Positions 1-8,565 of a stretch of DNA of 64,000 nucleotides are shown piece by piece. Under the pieces are notes generated by a model. That model ran no database searches and was not told the origin of the DNA. It saw nothing but the letters and a program-made list of their open reading frames with translations. The first letter of the stretch is position 1. The number at the start of each line of letters is the position of its first letter. The stretch is from UBA288 sp050178135 (GTDB lineage: Archaea > Halobacteriota > Methanomicrobia > Methanomicrobiales > Methanospirillaceae): contig JBFXGJ010000006.1 in NCBI GenBank assembly GCA_050178135.1, positions 1-64,000 of the forward strand. Reading direction: 5' to 3'. The translations under genes were made by a program, and so were the position numbers.

Positions 1-404
1 CGAGCGATAGCTCTCGCGATCTGATCAGAATGAGACCCATTGCGGGGCGTTAAGGGGAGAAAACGGACAGGAGCGAGCAGAGTCCCCGGTAAAAACGGAG
101 AAAAGTGAGGGTTCGTAGCTATTCTCTTCAGGTTCGAGAAGAACGCGCACAAAGAGTTGGTGGATCGACCCGTTGCCGCCTTCAATATCAACGGCGCCTA
201 TTTGCTCATTCCCTTATCAAAGTCAAAAACAAAAAGTCGAGTTATAACCGATGAAATGATAAACGGGCGCCTCAGTGAAGTTGCATCATCAATCAGAAGT
301 GTATTAGAGGTTAAAACTAATCCGCCCGCGCGCTCTGTGGATGAATTACAGATGGATCAGGAAATGGAGCTTGAATGCGAAGGTTCCGAGAAGAACGTGA
401 AAAT
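1..404. other. No recognisable gene
   Basis: I recognise no gene here. A plus-strand open frame without a stop runs from about 109 into the RNase P RNA region. Its first part (about 109-400) has a protein-like composition, but it matches no family I know and has only a TTG or GTG near 157 as a start. It could be a decayed gene fragment. The stretch just before 405 would be the trailer of the RNase P RNA on the minus strand. Confidence 0.4.
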
Positions 405-744
405 GAGTGGGAGGAGTAAGCCCCCTTCTGTTCGGTGCGGCATTCGGCTATCGCGTCAAACCCGGGCCGGGACCGGACTCCCGAAACACCCTGTTTTGAC
501 TTGCACCCGCAGGGATTCACCGTTTCAACGTCACCCGCGCCTCGACGCTCGACGAGTCTCCGCCTCTAGGGCGGCGCTCGCCCCGAAGGGCTCGATCGTC
601 TCATTGCTCCGCGCGGGGCGTACCGTTTCTGTGCCATTGCCATGACTCTCGCCATCCGCACTTGCATGCGGCTGCGTGTCCGGTGGGTGGGGGGACTTTC
701 CTCAGCGGCGCAGGAGCGCCACCGTCGGCCGCACTCTCCCTCTC
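405..744 (-). ncRNA. rnpB: RNase P RNA
   Basis: This is the catalytic RNA of ribonuclease P, which removes 5' leaders from pre-tRNAs. Read on the minus strand it has the conserved blocks in order: GAGGAAAGUCC near the 5' end, an ACAGAAACG block in the middle, a GGUGAAUCCC segment, and ACAGAAGGGGGCUUAC near the 3' end. The ends are set by the P1 helix: GAGAGGGAG at 744-736 pairs with CUCCCACUC at 413-405 with one A-A mismatch. The length of about 340 nt is normal for archaeal type A RNA. A TATA-like CTTTAAG lies about 27 nt upstream (774-768). Open frames across this region are chance readings of a GC-rich structured RNA. Confidence 0.93.
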
Positions 745-763
745 AATTATTACTCTAGAGCAT

Positions 764-777
764 ACGACTTAAAGGTT
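764..777 (-). promoter_or_regulatory. TATA-like element of RNase P RNA, possibly bidirectional
   Basis: CTTAAAG at 768-774 reads CTTTAAG on the minus strand, centred about 27 nt from the RNase P 5' end deduced from P1. That is the usual archaeal spacing. Being near-palindromic, the same element could start plus-strand transcription towards the tetrapyrrole operon that begins at 902, giving a leader of about 100 nt. The second use is inferred only from position. Confidence 0.5.
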
Positions 778-901
778 TGTCAGGTACATGTGCCGCGGCG
801 GACCCGGATTGCGGCGCCAAGTTCGATTTGCCGGCCAAATACCCGCCGAATCGCCAGACATTCCAGCACCTTCATTAGAGTCGAGCGCGAGATCGTGATC
901 A

Positions 902-1525
902 ATGATCCCCCTGCTGTTCGATCTCTCCGACCAACGGGTTCTGATCTTCGGAGGGGGAGCGGTCGCGGCCCGGAAGGCGCGAGCATTCACAGGCCGGTCA
1001 CGGGTCACTGTTGTCTCACGATCCTTCCATCCATCTCTTCCCTCGGACGTGGAGCGGGTCGAGGCCGAGCTCGACGCATTGGAGAACGACACACTTCGTT
1101 CGCTCTGCAGGGGGGTGTTTCTCGTGATCGCCGCCACCTCCGACATCACCCTCAACGAACGGGTGATCCAGGCTGCACGAAGCGAGGGTGCTCATGTAAA
1201 CAATGCTGCCGGGACTCCCGGGGATGTGCAGCTTCCGGCCGTTTCTCGGGGCGAGCGGTACCTTGTCGCGGTCTCGACGATGGGCGAGAGCCCGGGCATG
1301 GCCCGGTTCCTGCGTGAGTCTATCGAACGGGCCTATCCGTCTCTTGACCACATGATCGCGCTTCAGGGGCGGCTCCGGAGCGAACTCCGGGTCCGGTACG
1401 GAAACCAGGACGAGCGGTCAGCCCTCCTCCGACAGGTTCTCGAAGATAACGAGATCTGGGCGGCTCTTGACCATGACGAGGAGCGGGCCTGGGAGCTGGT
1501 TGAAGCGAGGTATCTTCATGGCTGA
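902..1525 (+). CDS. Precorrin-2 dehydrogenase / sirohydrochlorin ferrochelatase-like (Met8/CysG N-terminal type)
   Basis: This protein oxidises precorrin-2 to sirohydrochlorin with NAD+, feeding siroheme, F430 and cobalamin synthesis; some family members also insert the metal. The 207-residue protein starts MIPLLFDL and has the Rossmann loop FGGGAVAARKA at about residues 16-26. It also has VIAATSD near residue 75 and NNAAG near residue 98, a pattern typical of the Met8/SirC/CysG-N family. The C-terminal part is the helical dimerisation region. No methyltransferase domain is fused to it; that activity is the separate cobA at 5914. It is the first gene of the tetrapyrrole operon and its last 8 nt overlap hemA. 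Whether it is also a ferrochelatase cannot be told from sequence. Confidence 0.9.
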   Translation: MIPLLFDLSDQRVLIFGGGAVAARKARAFTGRSRVTVVSRSFHPSLPSDVERVEAELDALENDTLRSLCRGVFLVIAATSDITLNERVIQAARSEGAHVNNAAGTPGDVQLPAVSRGERYLVAVSTMGESPGMARFLRESIERAYPSLDHMIALQGRLRSELRVRYGNQDERSALLRQVLEDNEIWAALDHDEERAWELVEARYLHG

Positions 1526-2846
1526 ACCGCTCGTCCCTCCCCTTGCCATCGGTGGGCTCGTCCATCACTGTGCGGGCGTGGATGCTCTCGAGGTCTTCCG
1601 GTTCCCCGAGGAGGTTGCCGCACTCGAGTGGGCGGGTCGACGGTTCGGAGGTGCGCTCCTCCTCCAGACCTGCAATCGTGTCGAGCTTCTCGTCCCCGGT
1701 ACCGGTGCCGAACTCGAGGCGTTCCTGAACGAGTCCGGGAGATCCGGATTCACGATCGCTGAGGGCGATGCAGCGGTCAGACACCTCCTCGAGGTCGCCT
1801 GCGGGATCGACTCGATGATCATGGGCGAGGACCAGATCCTCGGGCAGCTCAGGCGGGCCCTCGCATTGAGCCGTGAGGTTGGCACCCTCTCGCCGCTCGT
1901 GGAGATCTGCGTGAACACAGCCATCCACCTCGGGGTGGAGGCACGACAGAGGACCGAGATCAACCGGGGTGCGGTCTCTATCGGGTCTGCGGCCGTCCAA
2001 CTCGCAGAAGACCTGCTCGGGTCCCTCGAGGGACGCCACATCCTGGTGATCGGCTCAGGCGAAATCGGGATGCTCGTTACCCAGGCGCTTGCGGCACGCG
2101 ACCTGACAGCGATCTACGTTGCGAACAGGACCCATGGGCGGGCGGTTGAATTGGCCCGGAAGATCGGTGGGAAGGCAGTCCACCTCGAGGAGCTCCGTCG
2201 ATACCTGATCCTTTCAGACGTTGTCATCTCCTGCACCTCGGCACCCCACCCTGTGTTGAAGGTCGACGACCTGAAGGAGGTGATGAGGGGGCGCTGCTGG
2301 CCACTCGAAGGCGTACCGCGCCCCCTCATCCTGATTGATATTGCCCAACCGCGCGACGTTGAAGAGGGGGCCGACCGGGTGGCGGGCATCCATCTCTGCA
2401 CCATCGACAGTCTTCGACTGATCAGTGAAAAGAATATGGAAACGCGCCGGAATGAGGCCGACCGGGTCCGCGAATTGATTGAAATCGAACTCGGACGGTG
2501 CCTGCGTCGGCTCAACCGAACAGCGGCAGACATCCCACTCGCCCGCCTTCACATCTGGGCAGAGCAGGTCCGCGAGCGTGAATTGGACCGGGCCCTGAAA
2601 AGACTGGGTAACGTAGATCCTCGGACCTGCGAGGTTATCGAGGATCTCTCGCGCGTCCTGTCGGCACGTCTCCTCGTCGAGGCAACCCTCGCAGTCCGGC
2701 GGGCCGCAGAGACGGGAGCAATCGACAGCGCCAACCAGCTGGTACACGCAATCACCGGAACTGCGACAACGTCTATTGCCGAAGCGAGTCCCACAAAGAC
2801 CCCCAATCCCTCAGGAGACGATGCATGTATCCCCAAAAGCGCATGA
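1518..2846 (+). CDS. hemA: Glutamyl-tRNA reductase
   Basis: HemA reduces glutamyl-tRNA(Glu) to glutamate-1-semialdehyde with NADPH, the first committed step of C5-pathway tetrapyrrole synthesis. The catalytic Cys is residue 52 in LLQTCNRVE. IMGEDQILGQ follows, and the NADPH-binding VIGSGEIGM lies around residue 175. The C-terminal third is the helical dimerisation domain. At 442 aa it has family length. I chose ATG 1518 because it overlaps the upstream stop and gives a normal N terminus; the in-frame ATG at 1467 would add 17 residues inside the upstream gene. The C terminus overlaps hemB by about 22 nt. The glutamate-tRNA substrate links this pathway to translation. Confidence 0.96.
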   Translation: MAEPLVPPLAIGGLVHHCAGVDALEVFRFPEEVAALEWAGRRFGGALLLQTCNRVELLVPGTGAELEAFLNESGRSGFTIAEGDAAVRHLLEVACGIDSMIMGEDQILGQLRRALALSREVGTLSPLVEICVNTAIHLGVEARQRTEINRGAVSIGSAAVQLAEDLLGSLEGRHILVIGSGEIGMLVTQALAARDLTAIYVANRTHGRAVELARKIGGKAVHLEELRRYLILSDVVISCTSAPHPVLKVDDLKEVMRGRCWPLEGVPRPLILIDIAQPRDVEEGADRVAGIHLCTIDSLRLISEKNMETRRNEADRVRELIEIELGRCLRRLNRTAADIPLARLHIWAEQVRERELDRALKRLGNVDPRTCEVIEDLSRVLSARLLVEATLAVRRAAETGAIDSANQLVHAITGTATTSIAEASPTKTPNPSGDDACIPKSA

Positions 2847-3811
2847 GACGCCTGCGGCGGCGACGGGTGCTGCCGCTCTTTAACGAGCACCATCTCAGGA
2901 TCGAGCAGCTTATCGCCCCGCTCTTCGTCGACGAAACCGCACAAGAGCCGACCCCTATCCCTTCGATGCCCGGGCAGTTCCGGTACCCCATCGACGAGGT
3001 AGCTCCTGTTGCTATCCGGCTCGCTCGGGCTGGAGTCCGCTCCGTCCTCCTCTTCGGTATCCCTTCCTCAAAGGACAGGGAGGGTCATTCTGCTTTCGAC
3101 CAAGACGGTGTTGTCCAGCAGGCCATTTGCCGAATACGAGAGGCAGTACCGGACCTGGTCATTATCACCGATGTCTGCGCCTGCGAGTACACCGACACCG
3201 GCCAGTGCGGGATCGTTGGTGAGTGCGCCGACGGGTGCCTGGACCTGCTGAACGACCCCTCGCTCGAACTGATGCAGCGGATCGCGCTCAGTCACGTGCG
3301 GGCAGGGGCCGATATTGTCGCTCCGTCCTGCATGCTCGATGGGATGGTGCAGGCGATCCGAGCAGGGCTCGACGCTGCCGGCTTTTCCGAGACCCTGATC
3401 ATGTCCTACTCCTCGAAATTCGCTTCGGCGCTCTACGGGCCATTCCGGGAGGCGGCTGATTCGGGATGCCAGTGCGGCGACCGCAGGACCTACCAGATCA
3501 ATCCGGCAAACGGACGTGAGGCGCTCCGCGAGTCGCTGATGGATGAGGAGGAGGGTGCGGACGTCTTGATGGTCAAGCCGGCGGGGTTGTATCTCGATGT
3601 AATTGCCGGTGTGCGTGAAATCGGGCTCCCCGTTGCCGCGTACCAGGTCTCCGGCGAGTACGCGATGATCAGGGCCGCGGCGGCGAATGGGTGGATAGAC
3701 GAGCGTTCAGTGGCCCTCGAGAGCCTGATCGCTATCCGGCGGGCCGGAGCCGACCTGATAATCACCTACTTCGCCGAGGACGCGGCACGGTGGCTTAGGG
3801 AGGATGTATGA
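2825..3811 (+). CDS. hemB: Porphobilinogen synthase (5-aminolevulinate dehydratase)
   Basis: HemB condenses two 5-aminolevulinate molecules to porphobilinogen. The two Schiff-base lysines are visible at Lys198 in SYSSKFASA and Lys251 in VLMVKPAGL. A cysteine-rich metal site, DVCACEYTDTGQCG (Cys118, 120, 128), is of the zinc-binding type. The protein is 328 aa, the usual length. The start at 2825 gives MYPQKRMRRLRR, which resembles the basic N terminus of many HemB proteins. An alternative ATG at 2843 would form a tight ATGA overlap with the hemA stop, so the start is not certain. Confidence 0.96.
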   Translation: MYPQKRMRRLRRRRVLPLFNEHHLRIEQLIAPLFVDETAQEPTPIPSMPGQFRYPIDEVAPVAIRLARAGVRSVLLFGIPSSKDREGHSAFDQDGVVQQAICRIREAVPDLVIITDVCACEYTDTGQCGIVGECADGCLDLLNDPSLELMQRIALSHVRAGADIVAPSCMLDGMVQAIRAGLDAAGFSETLIMSYSSKFASALYGPFREAADSGCQCGDRRTYQINPANGREALRESLMDEEEGADVLMVKPAGLYLDVIAGVREIGLPVAAYQVSGEYAMIRAAAANGWIDERSVALESLIAIRRAGADLIITYFAEDAARWLREDV

Positions 3812-5049
3812 AGAGCGCAGATCTCTTCCGGGAGGCGACCAGCCTGATGCCTGGCGGTGTCTCGAGCCCGGTACGGGCGATCACTCCCTACCCGTTCTAT
3901 ACCGAGTCCGCCTCCGGTGCCTATCTCGAGACCGTTGATGGGGTCAGACTCCTGGACTGCTGCCTCGGTTATGGTCCTCTCATCCTCGGGCATGCGCCGT
4001 CGCAAGTCCGTTCGGCGATCGAGGCCCAGCTATCCCGCGGATGGCTATACGGTACGCCAACGCCCGCAGAGCTCGACCTTGCCCGGGAGATCATTGCCGA
4101 CCACCCGTCTATCGACCAAGTGCGGTTCGTCTCGAGCGGATCTGAGGCGACGATGGCCGCGATCCGTCTTGCCCGTGGGTTTACTGGAAAGACCGGACTT
4201 GTGAAGGTCGAAGGCGGGTTTCACGGTGCCCACGATGGTGTGCTCGTCAAAGCCGGTTCAGGTGCCACCACGCTTGGAATTCCCGACTCCGCCGGTGTCA
4301 TGGCCGGGACGACGGCGCGAACCCTCCAGGTTCCATACAACGACGCAGACGCCCTGGAGGCAGTCCTCTCAGCCGATAACGATGTGGCAGCGTTTATTCT
4401 CGAACCGGTCCTCGGGAACATTGGTCCAATCCTACCCGCGGAGGGCTACCTCGAAGATGTCCGCGAGATCACGAAGGCCCATGACGTACTCCTCATCTTC
4501 GACGAAGTGATCTCCGGGTACCGTCTCGGGATCGGAGGCGCACAGGTCCGATATCGGGTGACACCGGATCTGACCACCCTGGGCAAGGTCGTGGGTGGCG
4601 GGCTCCCGATCGGAGTCTTCGGAGGACGTGCAGACGTGATGAAACTCATCGCCCCGGCTGGCCCGGTCTACCAGGCGGGGACATTCTCGGGCAACCCACT
4701 CTCGCTCTCAGCGGGGCTCGCGGCTATCCGCTGGTTAAAAGAACACCGTGAGGTCTATGCCCGGTTCGAGGAGAACACCCGGGCGATCGAGGAGGTCATT
4801 GATCCACGCCTCGGTTCGTTCGTCCGGGAAGGATCGCTCTTCAAGCACTTCTTCAGGACCGAGCCCCCGAAGAATTATGTGGAGGCGAAGCAGTCCGATA
4901 CAGTCGCGTTCCGACGTTTCTGGGAGCGGATGCTGATGCAGGGAATCTTTCTTCCACCCTCGCAGTTCGAGACGAACTTTCTCTCGGTCGCCCACGGTGA
5001 CGACGAGATGGCACTCCTGGAGGCGGCATACCACACATGCCTCTCGTGA
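3808..5049 (+). CDS. hemL: Glutamate-1-semialdehyde 2,1-aminomutase
   Basis: HemL is a PLP-dependent class III aminotransferase-fold enzyme that isomerises glutamate-1-semialdehyde to 5-aminolevulinate. It has RFVSSGSEATMAA (PLP phosphate site, around residue 107), FDEVISGYR (the PLP-contacting Asp, around 231) and the PLP lysine Lys260 in TTLGKVVGGGLPIG. At 413 aa it is near family length. It starts with an ATGA overlap on hemB and overlaps hemC by 13 nt. With HemA it forms the C5 route, and no ALA synthase is present. Confidence 0.96.
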   Translation: MKSADLFREATSLMPGGVSSPVRAITPYPFYTESASGAYLETVDGVRLLDCCLGYGPLILGHAPSQVRSAIEAQLSRGWLYGTPTPAELDLAREIIADHPSIDQVRFVSSGSEATMAAIRLARGFTGKTGLVKVEGGFHGAHDGVLVKAGSGATTLGIPDSAGVMAGTTARTLQVPYNDADALEAVLSADNDVAAFILEPVLGNIGPILPAEGYLEDVREITKAHDVLLIFDEVISGYRLGIGGAQVRYRVTPDLTTLGKVVGGGLPIGVFGGRADVMKLIAPAGPVYQAGTFSGNPLSLSAGLAAIRWLKEHREVYARFEENTRAIEEVIDPRLGSFVREGSLFKHFFRTEPPKNYVEAKQSDTVAFRRFWERMLMQGIFLPPSQFETNFLSVAHGDDEMALLEAAYHTCLS

Positions 5050-5924
5050 TCGGGACGCGTGGGTCCGCCCTCGCGCTCGCCCAGGCAGATCGTGTGCGCA
5101 GGCTCCTGGAGGGTTCCGGCATCAAGACGGACCTGCGGATCATCGCCACCATCGGCGATACGGTCACAGGAGTCCCGCTCCATGAGATAGGGGGCCAGGG
5201 TGTCTTCGTGCGAGCGCTCGACGACGCCCTCCTTCGGAAGGAATGCGACTGCGCTGTCCACTCGATGAAAGATATCCCCGCGGCTCGTCCGGACGGCGTC
5301 GCGACGGCAGCGGTCCTCACCCGTGACTCACCGTGTGACTTTCTCGCGACCCATGCGGAGGTGCCGCAGGTCATCGGATCCTCCTCGACACGTCGACGAG
5401 CCCAGCTTCTCCGACACGACCCTGGTTACGATATCAGATCGCTTCGCGGTAATGTCGACACACGCCTCCGCCGCCTCACCGAGGGTCAGTATGATGCGGT
5501 CGTCCTCGCCGAGGCAGGTCTCGAACGGCTCGGACTCCAGGTGGCGGGAAGGCGTTTGGATCCCAGGGAGTTCGTCCCTTCAACGAACCAGGGGACTATC
5601 GCCGTCGTCAGCCGAGACGATCCTGGGATGATCACCACCCTTGGAGCAGTGCTCGACGATCCGGCGAGCCGGAGAGACACCCTCGTGGAGAGGGCGGTGA
5701 TGGAGGAGCTTGGCGGGGGCTGCTTCACCCCGATCGGTTGCTGGTGCAGCAAAGGCCATTTGGTGGCAGAGGTGCTGAGCCTCGACGGCGATCGCTGGGT
5801 CCGACACGAGGCGCAGATCAGTGGGATCCACGAGGCGCGCGCCTTCGGTCGGGCCCTCCGCGAAAGGGCGGCGGACCTGATCCGCGAGGCATACGAACGG
5901 TTGAGGTTGACAGATGGTGGGTAA
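5037..5924 (+). CDS. hemC: Hydroxymethylbilane synthase (porphobilinogen deaminase)
   Basis: HemC polymerises four porphobilinogens to the linear tetrapyrrole hydroxymethylbilane. The N terminus has the family signature VIGTRGSALALAQ. HSMKDIP carries the catalytic Asp79, and SSSTRRRAQL carries the substrate-binding arginines. Cys229 in ELGGGCFTPIG is the attachment point of the dipyrromethane cofactor. The length of 295 aa is normal. In most operons of this kind a hemD gene follows; here the next gene is cobA with an 11-nt overlap and no hemD is found. Confidence 0.96.
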   Translation: MPLVIGTRGSALALAQADRVRRLLEGSGIKTDLRIIATIGDTVTGVPLHEIGGQGVFVRALDDALLRKECDCAVHSMKDIPAARPDGVATAAVLTRDSPCDFLATHAEVPQVIGSSSTRRRAQLLRHDPGYDIRSLRGNVDTRLRRLTEGQYDAVVLAEAGLERLGLQVAGRRLDPREFVPSTNQGTIAVVSRDDPGMITTLGAVLDDPASRRDTLVERAVMEELGGGCFTPIGCWCSKGHLVAEVLSLDGDRWVRHEAQISGIHEARAFGRALRERAADLIREAYERLRLTDGG

Positions 5925-6687
5925 GGTCTTTCTGGTTGGTTCGGGCCCGGGAACTCTCGGGCTCCTCTCTCAGCGGGGTGCTGAGGTGATTGCACAGGCG
6001 GACGTGGTCCTCTACGATCAGCTCCCCGGGAACGAGATTCTCGCCTCGCTCCCCACAACGGCGGTGCGGATCGACTGCGGCAAGTACGGGGCCGACCACA
6101 CGAAGGAACAGGGCGAGATAGAACGGTTAATCGTGGATCACGCCGTCGCCGGAAGTGTCGTCGTCCGGCTGAAAGGTGGCGACCCCTTCATGTTCGGGCG
6201 GGGCGGCGAGGAGCTCGAAGCGGTTCGGAAGGCGGGCATCCCTGTCGAAGTGGTACCGGGGATCACCTCGGCGATCGCGGTTCCGGCCTCGGTCGGCATT
6301 CCACTCACGCATCGACGCTACACTTCGCAGGTGACCGTGGTGACCGGGCACGAGGACCCGAACAAGCAAGGGAGTGCCATCAACTGGGCGGGGCTTGCCC
6401 CTGGCACCGGTACCATCGTGGTCCTGATGGGCGTAAAGAACCTCGGTCGAATCGCCGAGGCCCTCATTCTCCATGGACGTGACCCGTTGACTCCCGTCGC
6501 CGTTATCGAACGTGGTTTGCGACGCGACCAGCGAGTCACGGTTGGTCCCCTGGACCGGATCGCGCTCCTCGCCACGGAGCGAAAGGTCCGACCGCCGGCG
6601 GTGATCGTGATCGGCGGTGTTGTCGAGCTCTACGACTCGGATAGCCCTATCCTGACTCCTCCCGAGGGATCGACAAATCTTCTTTAG
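5914..6687 (+). CDS. cobA: Uroporphyrinogen-III C-methyltransferase (SUMT)
   Basis: This SAM-dependent enzyme methylates uroporphyrinogen III at C2 and C7 to precorrin-2, the branch point to siroheme, F430 and cobalamin. The family pattern is clear: VFLVGSGPG at the N terminus, ADVVLYDQL, RLKGGDPFMFGRGGEE in the SAM pocket, and VPGITSAIAVPA. The 257 aa length corresponds to a stand-alone SUMT with neither a CysG-type N-terminal fusion nor a HemD fusion. It precedes the cbi genes by a 26-nt gap containing an A/T-rich segment. Confidence 0.95.
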   Translation: MVGKVFLVGSGPGTLGLLSQRGAEVIAQADVVLYDQLPGNEILASLPTTAVRIDCGKYGADHTKEQGEIERLIVDHAVAGSVVVRLKGGDPFMFGRGGEELEAVRKAGIPVEVVPGITSAIAVPASVGIPLTHRRYTSQVTVVTGHEDPNKQGSAINWAGLAPGTGTIVVLMGVKNLGRIAEALILHGRDPLTPVAVIERGLRRDQRVTVGPLDRIALLATERKVRPPAVIVIGGVVELYDSDSPILTPPEGSTNLL

Positions 6688-6713
6688 TTAGGGCAACAAA
6701 AATTTAGATTCAC

Positions 6714-7247
6714 ATGGCGGGGCTGAAGGGTGGGCCAACTCAGGAGGAGGTGCTTGCGGTCGTGCTTCACAAACTCGAGCTCGGGCCGGGCGACCGGGTT
6801 CTCGATCTGGGATGCGGGACAGGCAGGGTCTCAATTGCCGCCGGAGCACGAGTAGCGGAGGTCGTTGCAATCGACCGCCGGCCCGAGGCGATCGCGTACG
6901 CGACACAGCAGGCCGAAGAGGCGCAGGTCAACAACATCCGGTTCATCGAAGGAGAAGCGGCGGACCTTCTCCCCGGGCTCGGGACTTTCGATGCGGCGTT
7001 CGTCGGAGGTAGTCGCGGCCTCGATACCCTTCTCGGACTCCTGGCCGACAGGGTCCGTCGTCGGATCGTGGTGAACGCAGTGCTGGTCGAAACCCTTCAC
7101 GCCGCCCTCGTCCGGATGAACGACCTCGCAATCTACGAAGAGGCCCTACACCTCCAGTGCTCCCGGGCCGCCTCCCTCGCGGGTTCGTTCTATTTCAGGC
7201 CAATCGACCCCATCTTTGTGATTGTCGGGAGGGGACGATGCTCGTAG
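6714..7247 (+). CDS. cbiT: Cobalt-precorrin-6B C15-methyltransferase (decarboxylating)
   Basis: CbiT methylates C15 and decarboxylates the C12 acetate side chain in anaerobic cobalamin synthesis. It has a class I methyltransferase fold: VLDLGCGTGRVS (residues about 29-40) is SAM motif I, VVAIDRRPEA is motif II, and GEAADLLPGL lies in the following strand. The 177 aa length matches stand-alone archaeal CbiT. It is the only corrin methyltransferase in the operon of this fold; the others are of the SUMT type. The last 10 nt overlap cbiL. Confidence 0.93.
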   Translation: MAGLKGGPTQEEVLAVVLHKLELGPGDRVLDLGCGTGRVSIAAGARVAEVVAIDRRPEAIAYATQQAEEAQVNNIRFIEGEAADLLPGLGTFDAAFVGGSRGLDTLLGLLADRVRRRIVVNAVLVETLHAALVRMNDLAIYEEALHLQCSRAASLAGSFYFRPIDPIFVIVGRGRCS

Positions 7248-7849
7248 GGCTCGGGCTGGGTCCAGGGGATCCAGAACTCCTAACACTCCGGGCAGTCCGG
7301 CTTCTCGAGTCGGCCGACGCGGTCTTCGTCCCGGGAAGGGTTGCGTCCGCACTCGTCGCCCCGTGGCGAGAAGCGGAGGTCCTCGAATTCCCGATGACCG
7401 AGGACGAGGCGGAGATTCATCGGTGCATGGAACGAAACGCGGATAGGATCGCCGAGGCGGTCGGCGACGGAGACCGCGAAGTCGTGCTCGGCATCCTCGG
7501 AGACCCCAACTTCTACTCGACCTTCTCCCGTCTCTGTGCCGTGCTTGCCGATCGCCACCCGGGGATCGCGTGGAGGACCGAACCAGGGATATCGTCAATC
7601 ACCGCTTTCGCTTCGGTAGCGGGCGTCAGCCTCCAGGGCGGTTTTTATGTTTCAGACGGCCCCGAGCCTCGAGCACGAATCCTCCTGAAGGTTCGGCATC
7701 CACGCCAGACGGCAGAGTCGCTCCGTGCAGACGGCTTCTCCGAGTTCGTGCTTGTCGAAAGGATGTTCATGGACGAGATGCGGGTCTATCGGGACGATGA
7801 ACTCCCCGAGAAGTCGAACTATTTCTCAGTTCTCTTTGCGAGGCGATGA
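7238..7849 (+). CDS. cbiL: Cobalt-factor II C20-methyltransferase
   Basis: This SUMT-fold methyltransferase adds the C20 methyl group to cobalt-factor II. It begins MLVGLGLGPGDPELLTLRA, the typical CbiL/CobI N terminus, and has LGDPNFYSTF and EPGISSITA at the positions expected for this branch. I chose ATG 7238, which overlaps the cbiT stop; upstream in-frame codons lie wholly within cbiT. At 203 aa it is shorter than many CbiL proteins (about 230 aa), the difference being mainly in loops. It ends in an ATGA overlap with cbiF. Confidence 0.9.
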   Translation: MLVGLGLGPGDPELLTLRAVRLLESADAVFVPGRVASALVAPWREAEVLEFPMTEDEAEIHRCMERNADRIAEAVGDGDREVVLGILGDPNFYSTFSRLCAVLADRHPGIAWRTEPGISSITAFASVAGVSLQGGFYVSDGPEPRARILLKVRHPRQTAESLRADGFSEFVLVERMFMDEMRVYRDDELPEKSNYFSVLFARR

Positions 7850-8565
7850 TGAGGACTGTTTACTTTGTTGGGGCCGGGCCCGGCGACCCTGACCTGATCA
7901 CGGTCCGCGGGTTGCGCCTGCTCAAAGAGGCCGACCTGCTGATCTATGCTGGCTCGCTCGTCAATCCGGAGCTTGTCAAGCGGAGCGGGGCGTCGGAGTT
8001 GCTCAACTCTCACGGGATGTCGCTCGATGAGCTCGTGGAGGCGATGGTAATGGCAGCTCGCGATGGTCGAAAGGTGGTACGGCTCCACTCGGGTGACCCC
8101 GCTCTGTATGGGGCGATCGTCGAGCAGATCGCCGCTCTCGAGGCGCTCGGGGTGACTGTCGAGGTGGTCCCCGGCGTCTCGTCGATGTTCGGTGCAGCGG
8201 CGGCACTCAAGACCCAGTATACCCTGCGGGGTGTCTCGGAGTCGGTAATCGTCACCCGCCCCGCCGGTGTTACCCTGGAGAACGACGACATCCCCGCCCT
8301 CTCGCGCCTCGGCGCGACCCTGGTCATCTTTCTCGGCACCGAGCATCTCGAATCGATCACTGCGAGACTCGAATGCTCTCGAGATACGCCCGCCGCTGTC
8401 GTCTATCATGCCACCTGGCCCGATCAACGGGTTGTCATCGGCACCGTTGACGATATCGCCCAGCGGGCACGAGATGCGGGGATCACCCGGACGGCCCTGT
8501 TGATCGTCGGCGAGGTCGTACGGTCTGCTGCTGCTGGTTTCGAGCACTCGGTCCTCTACTCATGA
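7846..8565 (+). CDS. cbiF: Cobalt-precorrin-4 C11-methyltransferase
   Basis: CbiF methylates C11 of cobalt-precorrin-4. Family features are VYFVGAGPGDPDLITVRG at the N terminus, ADLLIYAGSLVNPE, VRLHSGDPALYGAI (SAM pocket) and VPGVSSMFGAAA, all characteristic of the CbiF/CobM branch. The protein has 239 aa if the first of two adjacent ATGs is used. The first ATG overlaps the cbiL stop, which favours translational coupling. The gene overlaps cbiG by 4 nt. Confidence 0.95.
   Translation: MMRTVYFVGAGPGDPDLITVRGLRLLKEADLLIYAGSLVNPELVKRSGASELLNSHGMSLDELVEAMVMAARDGRKVVRLHSGDPALYGAIVEQIAALEALGVTVEVVPGVSSMFGAAAALKTQYTLRGVSESVIVTRPAGVTLENDDIPALSRLGATLVIFLGTEHLESITARLECSRDTPAAVVYHATWPDQRVVIGTVDDIAQRARDAGITRTALLIVGEVVRSAAAGFEHSVLYS

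Noticed and set aside
157..645. 162-residue plus-strand reading frame
   Set aside because: Its second half runs antisense through the RNase P RNA, and the first half has only weak start codons and no recognisable family. I kept it as an unresolved stretch, not a gene.
676..1317. 213-residue frame over the start of the precorrin-2 dehydrogenase gene
   Set aside because: Its composition is Arg/Gly-rich and random-looking, and the real gene lies in another frame with clear motifs.
1467..1517. Upstream ATG for HemA
   Set aside because: It would add 17 residues inside the preceding gene; ATG 1518 overlaps that gene's stop and gives the normal N terminus.
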